Positions 26,425 through 34,791 of a stretch of 64,000 bases of DNA are shown in pieces. The stretch is taken from the NCBI GenBank assembly GCA_001512635.1, contig LFSA01000021.1:1-64000 (forward strand), written 5' to 3'. Position 1 is the first letter of the stretch. Every line of letters starts with the position of its first letter. The notes below the pieces were generated by a model, which ran no database searches, was not told the DNA's origin, and worked only from the letters and a program-made list of their open reading frames with translations. Made by a program: the position numbers and the translations under genes. This DNA is from Pelotomaculum sp. DTU098 (GTDB taxonomy: Bacteria > Bacillota > Desulfotomaculia > Desulfotomaculales > Pelotomaculaceae).

Positions 26425-27906
26425 TCAGGACTTTCTTATCTTCAGTGCCGCTGCTGCTTCCAGGCGATCGTCAAAGGGGAATCTCTGCGTTCCTACAATC
26501 TGGTAATCCTCGTGACCCTTGCCCGCTATGACGACGACATCCCCTGTGCCGGCCATTCCGATAGCCAGCTGGATCGCCTGCCGCCTGTCCGGCTCCACGC
26601 AGTACTTTGCCCCGGCCGGGCCGGACTTCATCCCCTCTTCAATATCCCGGATTATGGCCAGGGGCTCCTCCGTGCGCGGGTTATCCGATGTAATCACCGT
26701 AAAATCACTGTAACGGGCTGCAATGGCGCCCATCTGCGGCCGCTTGGTGCGGTCCCGGTCACCCCCGCAGCCGAACACGGTGATCAAACGCCCCCCGGTT
26801 ATCTCCCGGGCAGTCTTTAATATATTCTCCAGGCCGTCGGGAGTATGGGCATAGTCCACAATCACAGCAAAATCCTGGCCTGCCTCAACCAGTTCAAAGC
26901 GCCCGGGTACTCCCTCCACCGCCTCCAGGGCTTTTTTAATCACGGCCGTGGATACGCCCAGAGCTGCCGCCGCGGTATAGGCGGCCAGGGCGTTATAAAC
27001 ATTGAAAAGACCGGTTATCTTTAAATGAAGCTGGCAGCGGCCCCACCTGCCTGTAACAGTAAAAGAGGCGCCCCTGGCAGTTACCTGGATGTCCTGCGCC
27101 ATCACGTCCGCCTCACCTTTTATTCCGTAGGTAAAAACCGTGCCCCCGGCCCCCTCAATTAGATGTACGGTGCTGGGATCATCGGCGTTCAGGACGGCAT
27201 ATTTTTGGTTCTTCACACCGGGCTGCGAGAGGCTGGTGAAGAGCTTCTTTTTAACATCCCGGTATTCTTCCATACCCCTGTGAAAGTCCAGATGGTCCTG
27301 GCTAAGATTTGTAAATACAGCCAGGTCAAATTCGCACCCCTCCACCCGGTGCAGGGCCAGGGCATGGGAGGAAACTTCCATAACGCAGGCCTCTACTCCT
27401 TCTGCAACCATCTCCTTCAGCAGGGCCTGCAGATCTGTGGACTCCGGAGTCGTATTCTTAACGGGTAAAATCCTGTCCCCGATTTTATTGTGGATGGTGC
27501 CGATCAGACCAACCTTCAAACCGGCATAGTTTAAGATGGAAGCTATTAAGTTTGTAGTGGTGGTCTTACCATTGGTTCCGGTAACCCCGATCATTTTCAG
27601 CCTGGCTGAAGGGTTGCCGAAAAAGCGCGCGGAAAGAAGCGCCAGAGCCCGCCTGGTATCGGGCACCACAGCCCAGGACACTCCCGGCAAAAGGGCGTCC
27701 CTGCGCTCCACCACCACTGCCGCAGCACCCCGGGCCAGGGCCTCTTGCATAAAGTCGTGCCCGTCAGACTTAAACCCCTTTACCGCAACAAATAAAAAGC
27801 CCGGTTGAACCTGGCGTGAATCGTATGTAATTCCCGTGATGGGGATGTCTAAGTCCCCTCCCGTGGAGAGGACTTCCACAGCCTCCAGAAGCTTTCGTAA
27901 AATCAC
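26425..27906 (-). CDS. murE: UDP-MurNAc-L-Ala-D-Glu:meso-DAP ligase
   Basis: The ligase that adds the third residue of the stem peptide (493 aa). Signatures are GITYDSRQVQPGFLFVA, GVTGTNGKTTTTNLIASIL, the carbamylated-Lys region and VDYAHTPDGLENIL. The motif SDNPRTEEP matches the DNPR consensus of enzymes that use meso-diaminopimelate, as opposed to the lysine-adding D(D/N)P(N/A) forms, so the cell wall is predicted to be of the DAP type. It sits 175 bp after the spoVD-like PBP gene. Confidence 0.97.
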   Translation of the reverse strand: MILRKLLEAVEVLSTGGDLDIPITGITYDSRQVQPGFLFVAVKGFKSDGHDFMQEALARGAAAVVVERRDALLPGVSWAVVPDTRRALALLSARFFGNPSARLKMIGVTGTNGKTTTTNLIASILNYAGLKVGLIGTIHNKIGDRILPVKNTTPESTDLQALLKEMVAEGVEACVMEVSSHALALHRVEGCEFDLAVFTNLSQDHLDFHRGMEEYRDVKKKLFTSLSQPGVKNQKYAVLNADDPSTVHLIEGAGGTVFTYGIKGEADVMAQDIQVTARGASFTVTGRWGRCQLHLKITGLFNVYNALAAYTAAAALGVSTAVIKKALEAVEGVPGRFELVEAGQDFAVIVDYAHTPDGLENILKTAREITGGRLITVFGCGGDRDRTKRPQMGAIAARYSDFTVITSDNPRTEEPLAIIRDIEEGMKSGPAGAKYCVEPDRRQAIQLAIGMAGTGDVVVIAGKGHEDYQIVGTQRFPFDDRLEAAAALKIRKS

Positions 27907-28081
27907 CCTTGAAAAACCTCCCGTTTACAAAAAAACCAGCTGGTCCGGGTCCGCCTGAACAAAGGGCAAGCCCAAGGGCACCTTTATTCTGGGCAGGAGC
28001 CTGGATCCAGGCACAACAAACGATAGCTACGGTATTTACTATTATTTCCAATAAACAAGTTAAATTATTCCAAAGCTCCTG

Positions 28082-30217
28082 CTAGTCACGCAGCACCTGG
28101 ATATCAGGTGGCTCGAACTCCACAGTAATAGTTGTATCTCTGGCAACTTTAGAACCGGGCGCCACATCCTGCCTGACGGCAAGGCCTGTGCCCACGGGAC
28201 TCAGGTGCAGTCCCAGTTTCTCCAGAATTGTTCCTGCTTCTTTGATGGTCAGCCCCCTCAAATCAGGAACCGTAACCTCTCCGTCTTCAACGGCTCCCGG
28301 TGGTGGATTCAAATCGAGAATTACTGTGGTGCCCCTGGTTACCTCGGCGCCTCCCTTGGGAACCTGATCGTAAACAATATTTCCCTGCCCCCTGATCTGT
28401 ACAATCAGCCCGCTGTTCACCAGAACATTCTTGGCATCCTCCACCGGATAGTTCACCACATTGGGAACAATCTGTTTGATTTCCGGTTCATCATATTCAA
28501 AGGGATACTTCGGTTTCTCAATATGGGGTCTTTCCGGTACTTTCAGGTAACGCAAAGTGTCCTGGGCAACGGCTTTGAAGACCGGCGCCGCCACCTGACT
28601 GCCATAATAACTGGAGCCGGTGGGCTCTGCCACCATCACCAGCACTGAGATCCGGGGGTCATCTGCCGGGGCGAAACCCGCAAAGGAGGCGACATATTTT
28701 CCCTCCGCGTATCCTCCGGATCCCACTACCTGGGCTGTACCTGTCTTGCCTGCCGCTCCGTAACCATCCACAAAAGCGTTTCTACCGGTACCCTTCTGCA
28801 CTACACTTGTCAAGACTTCCAGCAGGGTTTGAGCGGTATTTTTGGAAATGACCTGGCGAACAACCTCAGGTTTAAACTCCTGGAGTACTTTTCCGTCTTC
28901 ACCGGTTATGGCCTTCACCAGTAACGGCTTAAGCAAGAGACCGCCGTTAGCTACCGTTGAAACAGCCGTGATCAGTTGAATCGGGGTGACGGCAATGGAC
29001 TGTCCGATGGACATGGTGGCGATGTTTAAATCAGTTGCTTCCTTTTGAGGAATTAGAATACCTACTTCTTCGCCCGGCAGGCAGATGTCTGTCTTGTGGC
29101 CGAAGCCGAAAGCGTTGACATACTTATAAAACTTTTCCTTGCCCAGTCTCAGCCCTACGGTGATAAAGCCCGGGTTGCAGGAGTTCTGGGCGACCTCAAC
29201 AAAGGTCTGGGAGCCGTGCCCTCCCGCTTGCCAGCAACGGATCGTCCGGTTGGCCACCTTGAAGTAGCCGGGGTCATAAAAGGTATCGCTAAGCCTTACT
29301 GCACCTTCTTCCAGGGCCGAGGCAGCTGTGATTATTTTAAATGTCGAGCCCGGCTCGTAATTATACCAGATGGCCGGGTTATGGTCCCAGACCTGCTGGG
29401 GATACTGCCGCCAGTTTTCCGGCTCATAGGTGGGCCGGTTGCCCATGGCCAGTATTTCACCGGTTTTGGGATCCATTACGATAATCACAGCCAGTTTCGG
29501 GTTATAGGTTTCGACAATCTTATCCAGTTCCCTTTCTACAAAATACTGAATGGTCTGGTCAATTGTCAGTACAACATTATTACCCGGCACCGGGGGTATG
29601 AACTTGTGCAGGGCTTCGGGGATATCCCGTCCCACTGCATCTTTTTCAATTACGATCCGGCCGGGACTGCCCCTTAACTCTTTGTCGTAAGCGCTTTCAA
29701 TGCCAATCAAGCCCTGATTATCGTCCCCCGCAAAGCCAAGGACATGGGCCGCCAGACTCCCCTGGCGGTAGAACCGCTTGTTTTCTTCCACCAGTTCCAC
29801 ACCTTTTATCTTCAGGGCTTTCAGCTTCTGGGCAGACTCATAGTCAATCCTTCTCTTGATCCAGACAAAGCCCACGTTTTGGGTGAGCTTTCGGTAGACT
29901 TCCTCCTTATCCATTCCCAGAACTTCGGCAATCCTGGCAGCCGCTTCCTCTTTATTCACTATCTGGGGGGGGAAAGCATAGGCCGAGTCAACGCTTATAC
30001 TGGTAACCAGTTCGTTTCCGTTGCGGTCGTAAATATTCCCCCGCCTGGCATCCACAGGCACATCCCGCATCCTGACCTCCTGGGCTTCCTCCCGAAGCTT
30101 ATCCCCTTGAACCAGCTGGATCCAGGCCAGCCTGAAAATCAGAGCCACCAGCGCCAGGGTCGCCAACAGAAAAAGAACTGTTATTCTTTTCCTGATTAAG
30201 ATATTCGTTGTCTGCAT
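28082..30217 (-). CDS. spoVD: Class B penicillin-binding protein with PASTA domains (SpoVD/PbpB type)
   Basis: A D,D-transpeptidase (711 aa) anchored by one N-terminal helix (RITVLFLLATLALVALIFRL). The PBP dimer domain precedes a transpeptidase with active-site STFK (Ser291), SxN as NSCNPG and KTGTAQ. Two C-terminal PASTA domains follow (TVPDLRGLTIKEAGTILEKL marks the second). The only class B PBP of the cluster, it stands where pbpB and spoVD lie in Bacillus, so it may serve septation, cortex synthesis or both, with the SEDS protein at 21066. The ATG at 30217 has GGGGGGAG 4 nt upstream and lies 119 nt inside the end of ftsL. Confidence 0.93.
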   Translation of the reverse strand: MQTTNILIRKRITVLFLLATLALVALIFRLAWIQLVQGDKLREEAQEVRMRDVPVDARRGNIYDRNGNELVTSISVDSAYAFPPQIVNKEEAAARIAEVLGMDKEEVYRKLTQNVGFVWIKRRIDYESAQKLKALKIKGVELVEENKRFYRQGSLAAHVLGFAGDDNQGLIGIESAYDKELRGSPGRIVIEKDAVGRDIPEALHKFIPPVPGNNVVLTIDQTIQYFVERELDKIVETYNPKLAVIIVMDPKTGEILAMGNRPTYEPENWRQYPQQVWDHNPAIWYNYEPGSTFKIITAASALEEGAVRLSDTFYDPGYFKVANRTIRCWQAGGHGSQTFVEVAQNSCNPGFITVGLRLGKEKFYKYVNAFGFGHKTDICLPGEEVGILIPQKEATDLNIATMSIGQSIAVTPIQLITAVSTVANGGLLLKPLLVKAITGEDGKVLQEFKPEVVRQVISKNTAQTLLEVLTSVVQKGTGRNAFVDGYGAAGKTGTAQVVGSGGYAEGKYVASFAGFAPADDPRISVLVMVAEPTGSSYYGSQVAAPVFKAVAQDTLRYLKVPERPHIEKPKYPFEYDEPEIKQIVPNVVNYPVEDAKNVLVNSGLIVQIRGQGNIVYDQVPKGGAEVTRGTTVILDLNPPPGAVEDGEVTVPDLRGLTIKEAGTILEKLGLHLSPVGTGLAVRQDVAPGSKVARDTTITVEFEPPDIQVLRD

Positions 30218-30755
30218 TAGCTCCCCCCGTGGAACCTGCCCTTCCACCCAAACCGAGCCAGGTTTTGTTGTTCTCCAACCTGTTAACCATTTCAGTAAAA
30301 GCTTTGATCAAAAGGTTCTGTTTTTCTTCCCCGGTAGAGGAAAGTGCCACAGCCTGCCTTTGCTCCGAAACACCTGAGGGTTCCTGGACGTCATTCACCG
30401 CCACTTCTACTACTAGAACATTATCGCTATCCGGCTTGACCATGCCAAGTCTTTCTATGGCAATGCGCTCCACCCTGTCCAGTGACGCCAGCCGCCGCAC
30501 CTCTCCTTCCAGGTTGTGGTTTTCTACCCGCAGTATGGCCAACTCCTTATCCAGGCAGCTGATCTGGTAGCCCAGGGTGGATATCTGGGAATGGCAATAG
30601 ATGATCAGCACGCCAAGCAGAAAACCAACCAGCACCATCCCGGTCAGCGCAATTCTTCGCCCTCTTGTTAGGCCTTTAAACCTGATGACCCTTTTTCGAA
30701 CTGGTTTTTCTATGGACATGCCGTAATAGCCTGTCTTCTCCTGAGCTAAGATCAT
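30099..30755 (-). CDS. ftsL: Cell division protein FtsL with long C-terminal tail
   Basis: A small bitopic divisome protein (218 aa). A basic N-terminal head (PVRKRVIRFKGLTRGRR) precedes a membrane helix (IALTGMVLVGFLLGVLIIY) and a short coiled coil (ISCLDKELAILRVENHNLEG) ending in the FtsL/DivIC-type block RVERIAIERLGMVKP. That core ends near residue 115. About 100 more residues of low-complexity sequence follow, the last ~39 encoded in the overlap with spoVD. Typical FtsL is ~120 aa, so the tail is unusual. GGAGG precedes the ATG at 30755. Placement between rsmH and the PBP gene fixes the identity. Confidence 0.87.
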   Translation of the reverse strand: MILAQEKTGYYGMSIEKPVRKRVIRFKGLTRGRRIALTGMVLVGFLLGVLIIYCHSQISTLGYQISCLDKELAILRVENHNLEGEVRRLASLDRVERIAIERLGMVKPDSDNVLVVEVAVNDVQEPSGVSEQRQAVALSSTGEEKQNLLIKAFTEMVNRLENNKTWLGLGGRAGSTGGANADNEYLNQEKNNSSFSVGDPGAGGSDFQAGLDPAGSRG

Positions 30756-30997
30756 ACTATTCGACCTCCAGGGTGAATAGAACATAATTTTAAGGTAGAA
30801 AATACCAGTTAACTAGCTGCGGAAATCACTGTTTCAACGCCCGCTGTAAAAAAACACCCGGGACTGTTTAAAAAGGTAGTGGTATACCTGCCTGTCCTGT
30901 AATAAAAACTGGATAAGCCTGTCCATTGCTCTCGTTATTTTTCAACAGGCATCCCGGCCGAAAGAATGCTCAGGTTACAAATCCCTGTTAAATCTTT

Positions 30998-31933
30998 CTA
31001 GATCCTCTCTGCAATCCTGAGCTTGGCACTCCTTGCCCTTGGGTTATCCTCCAGTTCCTCCGGTGAAGGAAGCAGCGGCCTGGGGGTAATAACCCGGACC
31101 TCTTTTTTGCGCCCACACACACAAACCGGAAAATCCCGGGGACAGTTACAGGGTGAGGCCAGTTCCCGGAAGAGGTCCTTCACAATTCTATCCTCCAGGG
31201 AATGAAAGGTTAGTACACAAATCCTTCCGCCGGGTTTAAGATGCTCTATAGCCGAGCGAAGGGACGGGCCCAGATTCTCAATTTCCTGGTTGACCGCTAT
31301 CCGCAGGGCCTGAAAGGTTCGTTTGGCCGGGTGCGGTCCCTCCCGCCTGGCACCAGCCGGTACTGCCTTCTTGATAATTTCAACCAGGTGTCCTGTTGTT
31401 TCAATGGGACATTTTTTTCTTTCCTCACCTATAAATTTTGCTATCCTGGAAGCCCAACGTTCCTCACCATACTTCCTGATAATTTCCGCCAGTTCTTCCA
31501 CCGGAAGATTGTTTACAAGTTCCCGGGCAGTTAAAGCCTGCTCCTGATCCATCCTCATGTCAAGGGGCGCGTCCTGCTGGTAGCTGAATCCCCGTTCAGG
31601 GTTATCCAGCTGGTAGGAAGATACCCCCAGATCAAATAGAATTCCATCAACTTTCTCAATCCCCAGGCGTTCCAGGACCTTTTTCAAATCTCTGAAGTCA
31701 GCCCGGACCAGATCTACTCCGGCACCAAAAGGAGCCAGCCGTTCCTTAGCTGCGGCCAGGGCCTCCGGATCCCGGTCCAGACCCACCAGACGGCCTCCTT
31801 CGCCAATCTCCCGGAGAATCGCGGCACTGTGCCCTGCACCGCCCAGGGTGCAATCAACATAGATGCCACCCGGTTTTAGCTTGAGTCCTCTCAAAACTTC
31901 ATAGAGCATAACCGGCTTGTGCGAAAACTCCAT
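30998..31933 (-). CDS. rsmH: 16S rRNA m4C1402 methyltransferase
   Basis: RsmH/MraW (311 aa) methylates the exocyclic amine of C1402 in 16S rRNA with SAM. Signatures are [15 protein letters not shown] at the N-terminus, the SAM loop [36 protein letters not shown], and the family hallmark [18 protein letters not shown] chose the ATG at 31933, which gives the family N-terminus [10 protein letters not shown]; upstream codons are not conserved. It lies ~100 bp after mraZ, the standard start of the dcw cluster. Confidence 0.97.
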   Translation of the reverse strand: MEFSHKPVMLYEVLRGLKLKPGGIYVDCTLGGAGHSAAILREIGEGGRLVGLDRDPEALAAAKERLAPFGAGVDLVRADFRDLKKVLERLGIEKVDGILFDLGVSSYQLDNPERGFSYQQDAPLDMRMDQEQALTARELVNNLPVEELAEIIRKYGEERWASRIAKFIGEERKKCPIETTGHLVEIIKKAVPAGARREGPHPAKRTFQALRIAVNQEIENLGPSLRSAIEHLKPGGRICVLTFHSLEDRIVKDLFRELASPCNCPRDFPVCVCGRKKEVRVITPRPLLPSPEELEDNPRARSAKLRIAERI

Positions 31934-32035
31934 TAACCATCCCACTGTCCTCATAATTAGCAAGATTTCCCTCTTGCAGGATTTTTTCAACTCCAGGGGA
32001 GATAAAAAGAACAGGCATTATTTTATTATTGCCGT

Positions 32036-32497
32036 TCAAATATTAAAATCGAGATCCACAATCTTCTCGGCAATTTCCTCGTAGGTTGAAGCAGCCCGGG
32101 CGCTGTACTGTTCCCACATGTCCCTGGCCCAGATCTCCACCCTGGATGAAACACCAATAATTACAACCTCTTTTTCCAGGTGGGCATAAGCCCTTAGATT
32201 ACCTGGAATTAAAATTCTTCCCTGTTTATCCACTTCGCATTCGCAAGCCCCGGAGAAAAAAAAACGAACAAAGGCCCGGGCATCGCTCTTTGTAAAGGGC
32301 AAGGACTTCAGCTTTTGCTCCAGCGCCGCCCATTCGGCGCGCGGGTAGGCAAAGAGGCATCCGTCAAGACCTTTTGTCAGCACAAAAAGGTCCCCCAGAC
32401 CTTGTCGGAAGCGGGCAGGTATAAAAAGCCTTCCTTTAAGATCGATACTATGATGATACTCACCCATAAATGTGGTAGTATGCTCGTTTTCAGACAT
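32036..32497 (-). CDS. mraZ: Transcriptional regulator MraZ
   Basis: A double AbrB-like (SpoVT/MraZ) DNA-binding protein (153 aa) that forms ring-shaped multimers and controls the dcw operon. The two repeats are visible as [20 protein letters not shown] and [20 protein letters not shown]. Two starts are possible, the ATG at 32497 and a Met ten codons later that matches the usual N-terminus MGEYHHSID. The three phased AAGTGG repeats directly upstream are the expected MraZ-binding site, so the gene probably represses its own operon. Confidence 0.95.
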   Translation of the reverse strand: MSENEHTTTFMGEYHHSIDLKGRLFIPARFRQGLGDLFVLTKGLDGCLFAYPRAEWAALEQKLKSLPFTKSDARAFVRFFFSGACECEVDKQGRILIPGNLRAYAHLEKEVVIIGVSSRVEIWARDMWEQYSARAASTYEEIAEKIVDLDFNI

Positions 32498-32506
32498 GTT
32501 GTTACA

Positions 32507-32532
32507 CCACTTCTAACCACTTTCCACCACTT
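32507..32532 (-). promoter_or_regulatory. MraZ operator: three AAGTGG repeats at 10-bp spacing
   Basis: On the minus strand AAGTGG occurs at 32532-32527, 32522-32517 and 32512-32507, in perfect 10-bp register, ending 9 bp before the mraZ ATG. MraZ is known to bind short GTGG-type or AAAGTG-type direct repeats one helical turn apart upstream of its gene, and this fits closely. A weak promoter (TTGCTT, then TACTTA 17 bp later) can be read just upstream near 32541-32570. Confidence 0.85.
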
Positions 32533-32663
32533 ATTCTCTATTTAAGTATAAATAACCTTCTAGAAAAGCAAAAATTATTATATACATTTATCGACCTGTT
32601 TTTCCAATTTTCTCTCTCAAAATAGAAAGCCGGCTTGCAACCTGCTTAGTTAAGGCCAACTCC

Positions 32664-32705
32664 CATAAAAAAAGCAAGCCGCCTTTCCCTTTGGGAACAG
32701 CGGCT
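32664..32705 (-). terminator. Rho-independent terminator of the PHP gene unit
   Basis: On the minus strand AGCCGC-TG-TTCCC-AAA-GGGAA-AG-GCGGCT forms a two-part stem with a small internal loop, followed by TGCTTTTTTT. It lies 19 bp after the PHP gene stop and separates that unit from mraZ. Confidence 0.85.
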
Positions 32706-32723
32706 CCTTGTTCAGCTTCAGTC

Positions 32724-33542
32724 CTATTTACAATACCCGGCAATTTCCAGAATGCGTCTTTTTCTCGCGCTGAACAGGGTAACTTCCCTATAACCGGCTT
32801 CCCTGAGCAGCCGGAGAGCCTCCGGCAGCCCGGCCCCCACCTGCTCAGGGCAGTGGGCATCCGAACCCAGAGTTACGGGAACACCATGTTTAAAAAAACA
32901 CTTAAGCAAACCTAAAGAAGGATAGATCTCCCCGGCAGGATACCGGAGCCCTGCGGAATTTACCTCGGCACAAACTCCTGCCCTTCGAAAGGCTCTGGCT
33001 GTTTCCTCGTAAAGGGGACTTAAATCCAGCCCCGGCTGGAAGCCAAACTTCTTAATCAGGTCCGGGTGGGCAATGATGTCAAAGAGTCCACTTAAAGCTG
33101 CCTGCTGGACCAGAGCAAAGTACTCCTCGTAAACCCGGTCAAGATCCCTCCTGCTGTACTCCTCCATTTCTGCGGGGTTGTCAAACCCCCAGCCATCCAG
33201 AAAATGCACCGACCCTATGACATAGTCGAAAGGGTAACGGGAAAGAAGGGCGGCCAGTTTTTTTTCGCAACCAGGAACATAGTCGGCCTCTATTCCCAGG
33301 CTGACCCTTAAGGGGAACTTTCTGGCACAGTTTTGCACCATCTCCACATAAAGGGGAAGCTCCTCCTCCCCCATGGCGTAATCCGGAATGGTTTTTCCAG
33401 GAGGCAAGAAATAAAGGGGCAAGTGGTCGGAAAAGCCCACTTCCCTGATTCCCAATCTGACCGCCTGCTCCAGGTATTCCTCCAGTTCGCCCGAAGCGTG
33501 GCCGCAAAGCCTGGTGTGCAGATGATAGTCTACCGGGCTCAA
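32724..33542 (-). CDS. PHP-family histidinol-phosphatase-like protein
   Basis: A metal-dependent phosphatase (272 aa) of the HisK/HisJ type. Metal ligands are visible in DYHLHTRLCGHA at the N-terminus, SDHLPLYF, IEADYVPG, GSVHFLDGW, DIIAHPDLIKKFG and GSDAHCPEQVG. The length fits HisJ (~265-270 aa), which hydrolyses histidinol phosphate, but no other his gene is nearby, so the substrate is not proven. The TTG start overlaps the stop of the gene upstream (TTGA), which implies translational coupling. Confidence 0.85.
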   Translation of the reverse strand: MSPVDYHLHTRLCGHASGELEEYLEQAVRLGIREVGFSDHLPLYFLPPGKTIPDYAMGEEELPLYVEMVQNCARKFPLRVSLGIEADYVPGCEKKLAALLSRYPFDYVIGSVHFLDGWGFDNPAEMEEYSRRDLDRVYEEYFALVQQAALSGLFDIIAHPDLIKKFGFQPGLDLSPLYEETARAFRRAGVCAEVNSAGLRYPAGEIYPSLGLLKCFFKHGVPVTLGSDAHCPEQVGAGLPEALRLLREAGYREVTLFSARKRRILEIAGYCK

Positions 33543-33823
33543 CTGGCTGCCACACCTTTCCCCCGCAGCTTCCTGGAAAGACCGGCAGCATAGCGATGAA
33601 TCCTGTGGAAAAATACCTTATTTCTGTCCTCTGTAAGCAGGCCTGTTTTTGCCGGGGTTTTCAAGAACTGGTTGACAAAATGCTCCTCCCTGCCCTGCAG
33701 GGGAGACTGGGACCAGTTAGGAAATACCGGCAAGTATTCTTTTAGCAGGAACAGGGGCTCCGCAGCCTCCCAGAAGGGCATACTCCCAGTTTTAGTTGCC
33801 AGCCCCCTTGGTTCACATCCCAT
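33539..33823 (-). CDS. Truncated N-terminal fragment of a MetE-like (UROD/MetE family) protein
   Basis: A 94-aa product with a good ribosome binding site (AAGGGAG, ~6 nt before the ATG at 33823). The sequence GLATKTGSMPFWEAAEPLFL, then YLPVFPNWSQSPLQGREEHF and KTGLLTEDRNKVFFH, resembles the first ~80 residues of archaeal/Clostridial cobalamin-independent methionine-synthase-like proteins (ATGIGSLPH, then FPxxPxWPQLP, then VFF). The catalytic barrel, with the zinc site of full-length proteins (~330 aa), is absent. The frame ends in a basic tail and its stop overlaps the start of the PHP gene. It is either a truncated gene or a retained short domain coupled to PHP translation. The family call is by eye. 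Confidence 0.6.
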   Translation of the reverse strand: MGCEPRGLATKTGSMPFWEAAEPLFLLKEYLPVFPNWSQSPLQGREEHFVNQFLKTPAKTGLLTEDRNKVFFHRIHRYAAGLSRKLRGKGVAAS

Positions 33824-33836
33824 TTCAAGACTCCCT

Positions 33837-34733
33837 TCAGTTGAGCTTTTCGATCCGGGGCTCCCACCCAATCCGCCGGAGAAGGCCCGGGTAAAGTTCC
33901 GGGTCAGCCCCCGGCTGCTCCAGCAGGGCCACGCAAACAGCCTCCAGCACATTGGAGCCGAAAGAACGGCCTGCAAAAGAAGGCCCCGGCGTGACCAGCC
34001 AGCGCACCCCCCTATTTTTCAATTCCTCAACGTCCCCGGCAGTGAGGGTGCTGGTGATAATATCCTTACCGGAGAGATCGCCGGGCAAATGGTAGCGGAT
34101 AAAATGGAAATCCCCGGCAATGATTTCCGCCTGTCTATAAAAACGCTCAAAACGCGGCCGCACCTGTTCCTGTTTCTCACCCAGCGGGTAAAGAAAGCCG
34201 ATGGGAAGCCGGCACAGGAAGGGGAGGGTGGCATAGGCCGCAGCCCGGAACAGAGCCAGGGAATAAAAAGGCACCGGCAGCCCCAGGCCAAAGAGGGCGT
34301 CCCCAATAATCAGCCGGCACCCGGCAAGTTCCAATGCCTCTGCCAGCCCGTAACGGTCCAGGGCGGACACCATTAAAACAACCTGACCCTGCCGGGGCCA
34401 GCCCAGTTTTTCCTGCAGGTAAGAAACCAGGTCCCTCTCCACCGTATCCTTGATCCCGCTGCCGTCAACCAGCGGTGTTGACCGGACCTGTGCCGCCAGC
34501 CGGATACCGTCCCGCAGCAGGTAACGCCGCCGTCCGGCCCGCAGGGTGAGGTTGATCCCGCCCAGTCCCAGGGCATCCACTTTTCCATCCAGGTCTCTTA
34601 AAAGCTGAGCCATATATTCCAGGTTTCCCCCGGCGCCAACCCGCTGGATCAGAAGACGCGAGCCGGACACCTCCAGCTCAAGGTCATGGTTTCGGCGGGG
34701 CGAGCCCAGGCTGACACTGACAACACGCTTCAA
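33837..34733 (-). CDS. Conserved protein of the family often labelled quinate 5-dehydrogenase
   Basis: A 298-aa cytoplasmic protein beginning LKRVVSVSLGSPRRNHDLEL. Conserved blocks are DALGLGGINLTLRAGRRRY, TPLVDGSGIKDTVER, VLMVSALDRYGLAEALE and AGDFHFIRYHLPGDLSGKDI, ending EPRIEKLN. I recall this family in thermophilic Firmicutes and Thermotogae, annotated as quinate 5-dehydrogenase; I see no experimental basis for that activity, and no shikimate-pathway gene is nearby. The TTG at 34733 has GGGAG 8 nt upstream and matches the family N-terminus. It is followed after 13 bp by the MetE-like stub and PHP gene, so the three form one unit. Confidence 0.75.
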   Translation of the reverse strand: MKRVVSVSLGSPRRNHDLELEVSGSRLLIQRVGAGGNLEYMAQLLRDLDGKVDALGLGGINLTLRAGRRRYLLRDGIRLAAQVRSTPLVDGSGIKDTVERDLVSYLQEKLGWPRQGQVVLMVSALDRYGLAEALELAGCRLIIGDALFGLGLPVPFYSLALFRAAAYATLPFLCRLPIGFLYPLGEKQEQVRPRFERFYRQAEIIAGDFHFIRYHLPGDLSGKDIITSTLTAGDVEELKNRGVRWLVTPGPSFAGRSFGSNVLEAVCVALLEQPGADPELYPGLLRRIGWEPRIEKLN

Positions 34734-34791
34734 AGCTACATCTCCCATCAAGGCTGTGAGAGGCGAAAATCAGCCGGCCGCTTTTGCGCCG

